From NCBI GenBank assembly GCA_963676355.1, contig OY781093.1, positions 868,001 to 932,000 on the forward strand: a stretch of 64,000 bases of DNA, read 5' to 3'. The position numbers and the translations under genes were made by a program. Origin of the DNA: JAGLOK01 sp963676355 (GTDB lineage Bacteria; Bacillota; Clostridia; Christensenellales; UMGS416). Each line of letters starts with the position of its first letter. Position 1 is the stretch's first letter. Below, piece by piece: positions 25,296-34,202 of the stretch. Below the pieces are notes generated by a model. That model was not told the origin of the DNA and did no database searches. It worked only from the letters and a program-made list of their open reading frames with translations.

Positions 25296-26957
25296 ATGAT
25301 TAGTGATAGCGTAAAAAAAGGAATAAGCAAAGCACCACATCGCTCTCTTTTTAAGGCGATGGGATACACAGACGAGGAATTATCTAGACCGCTTATCGGT
25401 GTAGTTCACGCAGGCAGCGAGATAGTTCCCGGACATATACATTTAGATAAGATTGCAAAAGCTGTAGCCGATGGAGTGCGAATGGCAGGTGGCACACCTG
25501 TTATTATGAACACTATAGGAGTGTGCGATGGAATTGCAATGGGGCACTCGGGAATGAACTTTTCTCTTGCTTCACGCGAGCTCGTAGCAGACACTGCTGA
25601 AACAATGATTAAAGCGCACGGCTTTGACGCGGTGGCATTTGTGCCAAACTGCGATAAGATCGTTCCCGGAATGCTTATGGCGGCTGCTAGGATTAACAGA
25701 CCGTCAATATTCTGCAGTGGTGGTCCGATGCTTCCAGGAAGAAGCAGTACAGGGGCTGCAACGAACTTGAATGATGTTTTTGAGGCAGTAGGCAAATATG
25801 CCGCGGGAAAAGCGGATGAAGAGTATGTTTGTGATATGGAAAACTCGGCTTGTCCAGGATGTGGCTCATGCGCAGGCATGTTCACTGCAAACTCTATGAA
25901 TTGCCTGACTGAAGCATTGGGCATGGCGCTCACAGGAAACGGCACAATTCCAGCAGTCAATGCAGAACGAATACGTTTTGCCAAAGAAAGCGGAATGCAG
26001 CTGATGAAAATTTTTGAAGCACAGCTTCTGCCCAAAGATATAATGACCGAAAAGGCTTTTGAAAATGGACTTCGTGTTGACATGGCATTGGGTTGCTCTA
26101 CAAACTCTGTTTTGCATCTTCCTGCTATAGCAAACGAATGCGGCATAGAACTTAGCCTTGATATGGTGGACAGAATAAGCAAAGAAACTCCAAATCTTTG
26201 CAGATTGTCTCCTGCAGGTTCAACCAATATAATTGATTTGCATTATTCGGGCGGAGTGGGAGCTGTTATAAATGAATTAAATAATAATGGAATGCTTAAT
26301 GCGGACAATAAATGCGTTGCGCTCACTACGATTGGCGAGCATGTAAGTTCAAAGAAAATTTCTAATAATGACGTTGTAAAAAGTATTAGCGCACCATATT
26401 CGCCAGAAGGTGGAATCGCGGTGCTTAAAGGCAACCTTGCACCAAACTGCGGAGTTGTAAAGCAATCAGCCGTAGCACCTGAAATGATGAAACACGAAGG
26501 ACCAGCTGTTGTGTTTGACTGTGAGGAAGATGCTATAGCCGCTATAACAGGCGGAGATATAAAGCCTGGTGATGTTGTCGTAATACGATATGAAGGCCCT
26601 GCGGGTGGCCCAGGAATGAGAGAAATGCTTTCTCCCACATCGGCACTTGCCGGAATGGGACTTGATAAGGAAGTGGCACTCATAACTGATGGCAGATTCA
26701 GCGGAGCAACAAGAGGTGCGGCCATTGGACATGTGTCGCCTGAAGCACAGGCGGGCGGGCCTATAGCTGCAGTTGAAAACGGTGATATTATAAAAATTGA
26801 CATTAAAAACCGTGAGCTTTCACTTATGGTGGATGATGATGTTATCGCTGAAAGACTTAGCAAAATCGAAAAGCGCGACTACAGGATAAAAGCTGGATGG
26901 CTATATCGCTATTCAAGGCTTGTTACATCAGCTGACAAAGGCGCAGTACTTAAATAA
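25296..26957 (+). CDS. ilvD: Dihydroxy-acid dehydratase
   Basis: 553 aa. Dehydrates 2,3-dihydroxy acids in the last common step of valine and isoleucine synthesis; iron-sulfur enzyme. Signatures: SKAPHRSLFKAMGYTDEEL, CDGIAMGHSGMNFSLASREL, FVPNCDKIVPGMLMAAARIN, the cluster-binding ENSACPGCGSCAGMFTANSM and GRFSGATRGAAIGHVSPEA. The open frame extends 25 codons upstream, but the family start MISDSVKKG at 25296 has AAGGTGG before it. The upstream extension would be encoded by the leader hairpins, so it is rejected. Confidence 0.95.
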   Translation: MISDSVKKGISKAPHRSLFKAMGYTDEELSRPLIGVVHAGSEIVPGHIHLDKIAKAVADGVRMAGGTPVIMNTIGVCDGIAMGHSGMNFSLASRELVADTAETMIKAHGFDAVAFVPNCDKIVPGMLMAAARINRPSIFCSGGPMLPGRSSTGAATNLNDVFEAVGKYAAGKADEEYVCDMENSACPGCGSCAGMFTANSMNCLTEALGMALTGNGTIPAVNAERIRFAKESGMQLMKIFEAQLLPKDIMTEKAFENGLRVDMALGCSTNSVLHLPAIANECGIELSLDMVDRISKETPNLCRLSPAGSTNIIDLHYSGGVGAVINELNNNGMLNADNKCVALTTIGEHVSSKKISNNDVVKSISAPYSPEGGIAVLKGNLAPNCGVVKQSAVAPEMMKHEGPAVVFDCEEDAIAAITGGDIKPGDVVVIRYEGPAGGPGMREMLSPTSALAGMGLDKEVALITDGRFSGATRGAAIGHVSPEAQAGGPIAAVENGDIIKIDIKNRELSLMVDDDVIAERLSKIEKRDYRIKAGWLYRYSRLVTSADKGAVLK

Positions 26958-27043
26958 GATTAGATTAATAATTGAAATAGCTTTGGCAACTATTGCTTGG
27001 CTACCCTAAACAGGGCGATTCTACAAAAAAAGGAGGAAATACC

Positions 27044-28696
27044 ATGAAAATGACAGGAGCGCAGATAGTTCTTGAATGCCTTAAAAAGCATGAAGTGGAT
27101 ACGGTTTTCGGCTATCCCGGCGGAGCTGTAATACCGCTGTATGATGCTTTATACGACGAAAAAGAAATTAAACATGTGATTACTGCACACGAGCAAGGCG
27201 CAAGCCATGCGGCAGACGGATATGCGAGGGCTACAGGAAAAGTCGGCGTTTGTATTGCCACTTCTGGTCCGGGAGCTACAAACCTCGTAACAGGAATTGC
27301 CACAGCATATATGGATTCTGTTCCTATGGTTGCAATAACAGGCAACGTTGCATCGGTACTTCTTGGAAAAGACAGCTTCCAAGAAACTGACATTATTGGC
27401 ATCACAATGCCTATAACAAAACACAATTACCAAGTAAAAAATCCCGAGGATATCGCAGAAGTTATGCAGGAGGCATTCGACTTTGCAAAAAGCGGAAGAC
27501 CTGGTCCTGTACTTATTGATATCACAAAGGATGCATTTGTTCATGAGTGTGAATATGAACCTTGCGACACATGCCTTTTTGACATGGAGCGTGAAGGAGC
27601 ATCCAACGAAGAAGTTGTAAAGCTTATTGAGGAATCAAAAAAGCCTGTTATATTTGCAGGTGGTGGAGTTGTTGGTTCAAAAGCTGCGGATGAATTGTTT
27701 GAGTTCGCAAAAAAAATCGAAGCACCTGTTTCATGTTCCCTTATGGGAATAAGCTCATTCCCAGCAGACCATGATCTTTATATGGGTATGGTAGGAATGC
27801 ATGGAACGATGGCATCAAACATGTCATTTACAAACTGTGATTTGTTGATTGTTTTGGGAGCGAGATTCTCTGACCGTGTTACAGGAAAGCTTGAAGAGTT
27901 TGCAAAGCGTGCAAAGATAGTTCAAGTGGATATTGATCCTTCTGAAGTGAACAAAAATGTGCCGACGAGTGCACATGTAATTGATGATATAAAAACATTT
28001 TTGTGCGAGATGAACGGATTAGTATCCCAGCAGAATCATGCAGAATGGTTAGAAGATATCAAGGGCTGGAAGAAAAAAGATGAAACTCATATGCCAAAAG
28101 ATCATATGCCCAAAAATGTTTTGGAGACAATCAACAAGCATATGGATAAAACAGCAATCATTGCAACTGATGTGGGACAACATCAGATGTGGTCAGCACA
28201 GTATTACGCATTCCACAAGAATGATACATTTATAACCTCAGGTGGAATGGGAACAATGGGCTACGGCTTTGGTGCTGCGATAGGTGCGGCTTGCGGTGCA
28301 AACGGTAGGCGTGTTATTCATGTTACCGGAGATGGCTCATTCAGAATGAACATGAATGAGATGGTGACTGCTGTCAGGTATAACCTTCCTGTGATTACGG
28401 TTCTTATGGATAACAACACTCTTGGTATGGTTCGCCAGTGGCAGACGATTTTCTATAACGCTCGCCACTCGGAAACGGATTTGCCTAAGATTGATTTTTG
28501 TGCGGCAGCAAAAGCTTATGGGTATAAGCAATCTGCAAAAGTTGAGACTGTTGAAGAATTCGAAGCAGCATTTAAAGATGCTTTGAAAAATGACGGTCCT
28601 ACACTCATTCAGTGCATAGTAGATAATGATACTATGGTTCTGCCGATGGTTCCCCCAGGAGCTCCGATTGATCAAATTATGATGACAAGAACATAA
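27044..28696 (+). CDS. ilvB: Acetolactate synthase large (catalytic) subunit
   Basis: 550 aa. ThDP- and FAD-dependent condensation of pyruvate to acetolactate or acetohydroxybutyrate. Signatures: VFGYPGGAVIPLYDALYD, the catalytic glutamate in TAHEQGASHAADGYARATGK, SGPGATNLVTGIATAYMDSV, and the ThDP motif GDGSFRMNMNEMVTAVRYNL followed by VLMDNN. The AAGGAGG before 27044 fixes the start; an in-frame ATG 17 codons upstream is disfavoured. Last gene of the operon, followed by a strong terminator. Confidence 0.96.
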   Translation: MKMTGAQIVLECLKKHEVDTVFGYPGGAVIPLYDALYDEKEIKHVITAHEQGASHAADGYARATGKVGVCIATSGPGATNLVTGIATAYMDSVPMVAITGNVASVLLGKDSFQETDIIGITMPITKHNYQVKNPEDIAEVMQEAFDFAKSGRPGPVLIDITKDAFVHECEYEPCDTCLFDMEREGASNEEVVKLIEESKKPVIFAGGGVVGSKAADELFEFAKKIEAPVSCSLMGISSFPADHDLYMGMVGMHGTMASNMSFTNCDLLIVLGARFSDRVTGKLEEFAKRAKIVQVDIDPSEVNKNVPTSAHVIDDIKTFLCEMNGLVSQQNHAEWLEDIKGWKKKDETHMPKDHMPKNVLETINKHMDKTAIIATDVGQHQMWSAQYYAFHKNDTFITSGGMGTMGYGFGAAIGAACGANGRRVIHVTGDGSFRMNMNEMVTAVRYNLPVITVLMDNNTLGMVRQWQTIFYNARHSETDLPKIDFCAAAKAYGYKQSAKVETVEEFEAAFKDALKNDGPTLIQCIVDNDTMVLPMVPPGAPIDQIMMTRT

Positions 28697-28720
28697 AAAA
28701 GTTAGTTTTTTGATAACTTA

Positions 28721-28748
28721 AAAGGATGCGTTTTCGCATCCTTTTTTT
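28721..28748 (+). terminator. Terminator of the ilv-leu operon
   Basis: AAAGGATGCG (28721-28730), TTTT loop, CGCATCCTTT, then more T residues to 28748. Also usable for the converging RND gene. Confidence 0.9.
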
Positions 28749-28755
28749 ATACTGT

Positions 28756-31700
28756 TTATTTTATTTTTTCAGTGAAGCTAATGAATACGGGAAGAACCAC
28801 AAGAGTTAGCAGTGTAGATATCATAAGCCCAAACATTAAGGCGATTGCCAGAGGCTTAAACAGCTCACTGTTGCTTATTGCAAGAGGTATAAGTCCGATA
28901 ACAGTTGTTATGGTTGAAAGCAGTATAGGTCGCAGCCTCTTTTGGGAAGCTTTTATGCACGCCTTTTTAATCGCTAAACCTTTCGCCTGTTCTTTCTTAA
29001 TATAGTCGATGAGTATTATAGCATTGTTTACTACGATACCTAGCAAGCTTACAATGCCAAGAAGTGCTGTAAAAGATATAGGAAGCCCTGTTATCCAAAG
29101 CCCTGCTATCGAGCCTATTGCTGAAAGCGGAATTGTTATAAAGATTATAAGCGGCATTAAGAATGATTTAAATTGTATCATAAGGATCATAAATACTAGA
29201 ATCAATGCAACAATTCCCAGTATTCCTACATCGCCAAAGTTTTCTTTGATGAGTTCATCTTCTCCATCATATATTATCTCTGCATCTGTTAAATCTAACT
29301 CATCAATATAATCTTTAATTTCATTCAATGTTTCGTTTTTGTCATAGTCCAAATTATAATCTGCTGTGATGGACAGTGAATATTCGCCATTATATCTTGG
29401 AAGGGTTGAAAGTACGCTGATTTTGTCAAGATCAATTATTTCGCCTGCGTTTACATATGTACCACTTGCATTTTTTATGGGGATGGATTCTAAATCCGTT
29501 TTGGTTAGATAATCTCCCGAAACTATGACTTTTGCATCATATCCATCTACATTGATAGTTGAAGAGCTTCTTCCCATTAGAGCGATACTTATTTCATTTT
29601 GAACGTTTGCAGTAACAAGTCCGTTCTTAACAGCCATTTGGCTGTCGACTAACATGCTGTATTCATCGGTATAATAAGAGTTACTTTGCGCGACGTTAAC
29701 AAGTTCTTCTTTATTGCTTAGATAAGAATATATAGTGTCTTCATAGGTTTTGAGGGTATCAGCATTGTCTCCTACTATTCGTATCTTTATATCTTCATCC
29801 ATGGGGAAGGCATACATAAGTTCTTTTACTGTTATTTTGGAGTCGAGATTTAATTCGTCGATTTTTTCCTGTAGATATAGCTTATACTCCTCATTGGTGT
29901 CATAACCTGCTTGTTCCAAATTGACACGCATCATTATCTGCCCGATATCAGGTGTTTTTGTGTAAACATACATTATTTGATTGAAACGGGGAAGGCCGCT
30001 TCCGGCAGAGGCTGTGAAATCTGTAATGCCTTTTTCATTGCTTAGCAACTCAGAGATTTCATTTACTATTTTTCGAGTGGATTCAACGTCGTCTGATTTA
30101 TTGTTTTTGATATCTATATAGATGATGTCTTTATCTGCAGCAGGGAAAAATATTGTGTCAAGATCCATAGCTAGGTAAACGCTGCCTGCAATAAGTATTG
30201 CAACACAAGCTATAACTAAGGCTCTGTTTTTAAGGCCGGATTTAAGCAGTTTCTTAAAGAATTTCAACCCATGCTTCTTTTTGGAATGTCCATTGGGTTT
30301 AAAAAAGATAAATCCTAGAACTGGAATCACAAGCATTGCTGTAAGATAGGATGCGGCAAGTGATATGGAAACTATCTGAGGCAGTGATTTTATATAATCA
30401 CCTGCAATTGAGTTCAAGAGCAAAAAAGGCATAAAAGCCGCGATTGTTGTAATGGTGGAAGTAAGAACAGGCAGTGCTACGTTTCTAACTCCGTTTGCAC
30501 AGGCGTTTATACGGTCTTTGCCTTTATCCAGATAGCCTTGTATGGAGTCACTTACGACAATGGAATTGTCAACTAGCATTCCAAGGCTTACAATGAGGGC
30601 GGCTATAGAAACCTGATGTATTTTTATATCAAGAAGATACATTACACCCATTGCAATCAGCACGCTGAGAGGCAATGAAACTGAAACAACAACAGCGTTT
30701 CTTATTCCCATTCCGATTAAAACCACTAAAATGACAAGTCCGACTGCCATTAGGAGATTTTTCGCAAAATCGTTCAATGAATTGTCTATTTCGTCAGGCT
30801 GTGAAACTATGAGTGAAGTTTCAAGGCTAGAGGGAAGCATATCTTTAATGTCATCCAGTTTGTCTGTTATTTCATCCTTAAGGGGCAATACATTTATGTT
30901 ATCTTCAAAATAACCCGCAATTATCACTGCTTCATTGCCGTTAAAAGTATATGAAGCGTTGGAGGATTCTGCTGAATAAGTGATGTCTGCAACATCTTTA
31001 AGATATATTAGTTGCCCAGTTTCAGGAGAAATTCCTATCTCGAGATTTTTTATGTCATTAATATCTTTATATCCACCAGAGTAGTCTAGGGCCAGCGACT
31101 CACCATTTTCTTTCACACTGCCGATTGGTATATCTAAATTACCCGCCTCGATTATTGATGTAATCTCCGAAAATGAAGTGCCTGCCTGCTGCATTTTGGT
31201 TTCATCTGCTACCACTGAAACAACCATATCAGATTTACCTATTATCTCAAATCGCAAAAATCCGTCTATATCACTTAGTTTATCGGCAATATATTCAGCT
31301 TCGCTTACTATTTCGGTATTTTTCAAAGTGTCAGAAGACAAGCAAAAAAGGACGCCTGCTGTGTCTGTGATGTTTGTGTTTACATTAATTGTTTCACATT
31401 CTTTGGGAAGGCTTTTTTGCAAAGTGAGCATAGCATCTTTAATTTCTTGAAACGCATTGTCTCTGTCTGTTGAAAATTTAAGCTCCAAAATAATAAGCGA
31501 TAAGTTATTTGAGCTATATGCAGTAGTGGAATCATAGCCTTCGATTTTCATAAGCTCTTTTTCAATGGGCTCAGTTACATAACTGTCCACATCGCTTTGT
31601 GATGCGCCGGGATATACTGTGGTAATCATAGCGTATGGTATTGAAAAGTCGGGGGACTCCTGCTTAGGATTTTGCATATAGCCGAAAATGCCAGCCGCTA

Positions 31701-31767
31701 TCAGAGCGAATACGAAAAATAAGGTTATCTTTCTGTTGTTTATTAATCCATAAATTAGTTTTTTCAT
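28756..31767 (-). CDS. RND-superfamily efflux/export protein (AcrB/HAE1-like)
   Basis: 1003 aa, the usual RND length. One TM helix lies at the N-terminus (about 10-30), a large extracytoplasmic loop follows, then TM helices 2-6 from about 330 (LLMAVGLVILVVLIGMGIRN, SVSLPLSVLIAMGVMYLL, the helix with ALIVSLGMLVDNSIVVSDSI). A second loop and a C-terminal TM set (about 850-1000) complete the two-fold repeat. PNPKQESPDF follows the first helix, as in HAE1 proteins. It is coupled to an upstream TetR gene by a 4-bp overlap. No periplasmic adaptor or outer-membrane gene is nearby, as expected in a Gram-positive. Substrate unknown. Confidence 0.9.
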   Translation of the reverse strand: MKKLIYGLINNRKITLFFVFALIAAGIFGYMQNPKQESPDFSIPYAMITTVYPGASQSDVDSYVTEPIEKELMKIEGYDSTTAYSSNNLSLIILELKFSTDRDNAFQEIKDAMLTLQKSLPKECETINVNTNITDTAGVLFCLSSDTLKNTEIVSEAEYIADKLSDIDGFLRFEIIGKSDMVVSVVADETKMQQAGTSFSEITSIIEAGNLDIPIGSVKENGESLALDYSGGYKDINDIKNLEIGISPETGQLIYLKDVADITYSAESSNASYTFNGNEAVIIAGYFEDNINVLPLKDEITDKLDDIKDMLPSSLETSLIVSQPDEIDNSLNDFAKNLLMAVGLVILVVLIGMGIRNAVVVSVSLPLSVLIAMGVMYLLDIKIHQVSIAALIVSLGMLVDNSIVVSDSIQGYLDKGKDRINACANGVRNVALPVLTSTITTIAAFMPFLLLNSIAGDYIKSLPQIVSISLAASYLTAMLVIPVLGFIFFKPNGHSKKKHGLKFFKKLLKSGLKNRALVIACVAILIAGSVYLAMDLDTIFFPAADKDIIYIDIKNNKSDDVESTRKIVNEISELLSNEKGITDFTASAGSGLPRFNQIMYVYTKTPDIGQIMMRVNLEQAGYDTNEEYKLYLQEKIDELNLDSKITVKELMYAFPMDEDIKIRIVGDNADTLKTYEDTIYSYLSNKEELVNVAQSNSYYTDEYSMLVDSQMAVKNGLVTANVQNEISIALMGRSSSTINVDGYDAKVIVSGDYLTKTDLESIPIKNASGTYVNAGEIIDLDKISVLSTLPRYNGEYSLSITADYNLDYDKNETLNEIKDYIDELDLTDAEIIYDGEDELIKENFGDVGILGIVALILVFMILMIQFKSFLMPLIIFITIPLSAIGSIAGLWITGLPISFTALLGIVSLLGIVVNNAIILIDYIKKEQAKGLAIKKACIKASQKRLRPILLSTITTVIGLIPLAISNSELFKPLAIALMFGLMISTLLTLVVLPVFISFTEKIK

Positions 31768-32357
31768 AGGTCACCTCTTTGTTGATAAATCTTTTTAATA
31801 AGGTTGCTTTTCATCGTAGATGAAAACTCCTGCAATATTTTAAGCTTTAGGGTCTCGTTAATGTCTTGTGCAAGAATTACTATGATTCCATTAACGAATC
31901 CGCTTGCAAATGCTTTAAAGAATATTATGCCTTCTTGTGATGATCGTTTATTAGTTGTTGCAAAACGAAACCTTTCAATAGCCGCCGCAAAGTTTTCAAT
32001 GACTGTGTTTTTTAGGTTTTTAAACTTAGTATTTTCACTGTTTTCCATCAACATTATAAAAACTTCTTTGTTAGATTTGTAAATTTCTATGAATGCCAGT
32101 ATTTTATCCTCAACTCCATCGAGTGTGTTTTTGGGAAGAGTTTGGAACAACTCATCTATTTCGTTGAAAACAGACAATGCAAGAGCGTCATAAAGAGCCT
32201 CTTTGTCTTTGAAATAATTATAGATATTGCCAACGGATATTCCGGACGCCAATGCAATTGACTTCATGGATGTTTTTTTATATCCGTTTGAAACAAAGCT
32301 ATCAAGAGCGTTTTTCAAAATATCCTGTTTGACTTCTTCTTTAAGTACCTGCGCCAT
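31764..32357 (-). CDS. TetR-family transcriptional regulator
   Basis: 197 aa from the chosen start. N-terminal HTH: KKTSMKSIALASGISVGNIYN followed by YFKDKEALYDAL, the family hallmark; the C-terminal ligand domain is helical and unassigned. An in-frame ATG six codons upstream (32375) is possible; GGGG before 32357 favours the shorter form. The stop overlaps the start of the RND exporter gene, so regulator and pump are one operon, and the regulator most likely represses it until a pump substrate binds. Divergent from a 207-aa membrane protein gene 142 bp away. Confidence 0.9.
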   Translation of the reverse strand: MAQVLKEEVKQDILKNALDSFVSNGYKKTSMKSIALASGISVGNIYNYFKDKEALYDALALSVFNEIDELFQTLPKNTLDGVEDKILAFIEIYKSNKEVFIMLMENSENTKFKNLKNTVIENFAAAIERFRFATTNKRSSQEGIIFFKAFASGFVNGIIVILAQDINETLKLKILQEFSSTMKSNLIKKIYQQRGDL

Positions 32358-32499
32358 AAATGAACCCCAATTCATTATTCGCTTAGATTATAGTATAGAA
32401 TCTTGTTTTTGTCAATAATGCAATAAATACAATGCTAAATCCTTTAATTAGAAATATTTATGATATATAATAAATTCATATATAAAGAGGAGGAAAACT

Positions 32500-33123
32500 A
32501 TGCTAAACCAACCCGAAGTAACCGCTCAAGCATTAAAAAATTTGAGAAAACTAGACAATTTGAACTGGGGCGTTGTAGTCTTTTTAGCTTTTGTTTTGTA
32601 TGTGTATTTTACTGGACTTGAGCAAAAAAAATATAACCAGCTTGCAGCAGGCCTTGCGCTTTATGCTGTACACTGGTTTGTGGAAATTATAAATGCGCTT
32701 ATTCAACACATTTGGGGACACGCTTTATGGACAGCGAGTGGCGGAACATCATTTTTGATACTTATTGGTGTGGGGATAGAAATAAGCTTTATGTTTTCGG
32801 TTGCGGGGTTTATCATGAGCAAACTGCTTCCTAAGGACAAAAGCATGAAAATACTTGGTATACCAAATCGTATAGTATTCGCAATTGCTAATGCTTTTAT
32901 GATAGCACTTATTGAAGTACCCCTTGCAGCATCGCCGATATTCCATTGGGTATACCCATGGTGGGGAATGCTTACAGTTTGGGTTTTGATATACATTCCA
33001 TTTTTCCTCGCGGCGTTTATGTGCCATGATGCAAAGCCCAAAACTCGCCGCATATTTATCGGAGGGCTTTTCGCACTGGACTTGATAATGATGCTGGTGT
33101 TTATACCGCTTGGCTGGATATGA
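32500..33123 (+). CDS. Multi-pass membrane protein, unknown
   Basis: 207 aa, not recognised. About six hydrophobic helices: around residues 22-40, 48-70, 82-105, 122-143, 153-172 and 186-205. Conserved-looking polar residues inside the membrane include HWFVEIINALIQHIWGHALW and the PIFHWVYPWWG loop, which is rich in aromatic residues. AGGAGG lies before the ATG. It is transcribed divergently from the TetR-RND operon, so the TetR protein may also control it. A hairpin terminator follows. A small transporter or membrane enzyme is possible, but nothing in the sequence decides. Confidence 0.7.
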   Translation: MLNQPEVTAQALKNLRKLDNLNWGVVVFLAFVLYVYFTGLEQKKYNQLAAGLALYAVHWFVEIINALIQHIWGHALWTASGGTSFLILIGVGIEISFMFSVAGFIMSKLLPKDKSMKILGIPNRIVFAIANAFMIALIEVPLAASPIFHWVYPWWGMLTVWVLIYIPFFLAAFMCHDAKPKTRRIFIGGLFALDLIMMLVFIPLGWI

Positions 33124-33171
33124 TTTCAGACTCTCTAAAATGATGCAATTTCAACGCAAAGAAGATTATAT

Positions 33172-33194
33172 AAAGAGCTGATCTTCAGCTCTTT
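33172..33194. terminator. Bidirectional terminator between the 207-aa gene and the AraC gene
   Basis: AAAGAGCTGA (33172-33181) pairs with TCAGCTCTTT (33185-33194) across a 3-nt loop; TTTTGTT follows on the plus strand. Converging genes share it. Confidence 0.8.
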
Positions 33195-33196
33195 TG

Positions 33197-34021
33197 TTAT
33201 GTAGGAATCCGTATTTCCACTTTGCAGTAGTCATTTATTTCATCCCAAATAATATATCTTTCTATGGTGGGAAGACCGTTTTTCTTATATTTGGCGTTAG
33301 GTAAAAACTCATTGTTTACTCTGTCCCAAGTATGATAGAGGACATTGTCTGAAAGATTGCCTTCGGCCAGAAAAATGAGCCACTTAAGTTTAGGGTAAAT
33401 ATACTCTTCGTAATTCAATTTATCGGGATTGTCCCACTCAACAGCACACATATAGTCATTGTTGCCTTCGCTGTCAAATCCAAAGCAAAGCCCTAATGAT
33501 TCCGTTTTTCCGGATTGCTCCATCAGCTTGTAAAAAGAACCGTCGCTTTTAACGATTGCCCATGTTCCGCCTCCGTAAGGTGTTGTTTTTCTTATTCCTA
33601 CAACTTTAAAAGAGGGCTTTTCAATTATCTTATAGTCCATTTCCTGTATCCCCTTTATTTTTACTTCAAACTGTAGACGGGAGTAGAATTTTAAGATGAC
33701 ATCCGGCTTTTTAGCATCGGTTGGATTAACCCCATGCAGTTTTTTAAAGGCCACACGAAATGAATCGGCTGATTCATAGCCGTATTTTACTGCAGCGTCA
33801 AGAACTTTGATATCAGTGTTTTGCAAATCATAGGCGGCAAGTGTCAGCTTCCTTCTGCGTATATATTCTGCAAGCGTAACTTCGCTTATCTGAGAAAATG
33901 TCTGCTGAAAAGAAGAAAATGTACAGCCCATTATCTTTTCAATTTTTATGCTTGATATATCATCTGTAAGATGACTTTCGATATAATCAATAGCCTGATT
34001 AATATTATCTGTCCAATTCAT
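33197..34021 (-). CDS. AraC-family regulator with GyrI-like effector domain
   Basis: 274 aa. Two N-terminal HTH motifs (about 1-105): INQAIDYIESHLTDDISSIK, and SEVTLAEYIRRRKLTLAAYD with KYGYESADSFRVAFKKLHG, the AraC signature. From about residue 125 (MDYKIIEKPSFKVVGIRKTT) a GyrI/BmrR-like small-molecule-binding domain follows, with a terminal GLPTIERYI..YCKVEIRIPT typical of that fold. This HTH-first order is that of Rob/SoxS-like drug-responsive activators. No target can be assigned; the flanking genes are transcribed separately. Confidence 0.9.
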   Translation of the reverse strand: MNWTDNINQAIDYIESHLTDDISSIKIEKIMGCTFSSFQQTFSQISEVTLAEYIRRRKLTLAAYDLQNTDIKVLDAAVKYGYESADSFRVAFKKLHGVNPTDAKKPDVILKFYSRLQFEVKIKGIQEMDYKIIEKPSFKVVGIRKTTPYGGGTWAIVKSDGSFYKLMEQSGKTESLGLCFGFDSEGNNDYMCAVEWDNPDKLNYEEYIYPKLKWLIFLAEGNLSDNVLYHTWDRVNNEFLPNAKYKKNGLPTIERYIIWDEINDYCKVEIRIPT

Positions 34022-34130
34022 TTTAATCTCCCTAGGTCTAAGTGTAGATAACTATGAGATATATTTCCCGATAATTGTTAAGGGGATTTTGACGGATCTA
34101 TTATACTAATAATGTTTATGTAAATAAAGA

Positions 34131-34159
34131 AAAATCCACGGATATGTGCCGTGGATTTT
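34131..34159 (-). terminator. Terminator of glyQS
   Basis: AAAATCCACGG (34131-34141) pairs with CCGTGGATTTT (34149-34159); on the minus strand a T-rich run follows the stem. Confidence 0.85.
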
Positions 34160-34202
34160 GTTATTCGTTAATTTTTTCTTGGGGTTAAGGCTTCGCCGAA
34201 AA

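Noticed and set aside
25406..26227. 273-codon minus-strand frame
   Set aside because: Antisense to ilvD, whose catalytic motifs are intact; a codon-bias artefact.
28756..31767. MMPL-type lipid exporter instead of RND/HAE1
   Set aside because: Two-fold RND repeat, PNPKQESPDF after TM1 and length of about 1000 aa fit HAE1/AcrB-like proteins better.
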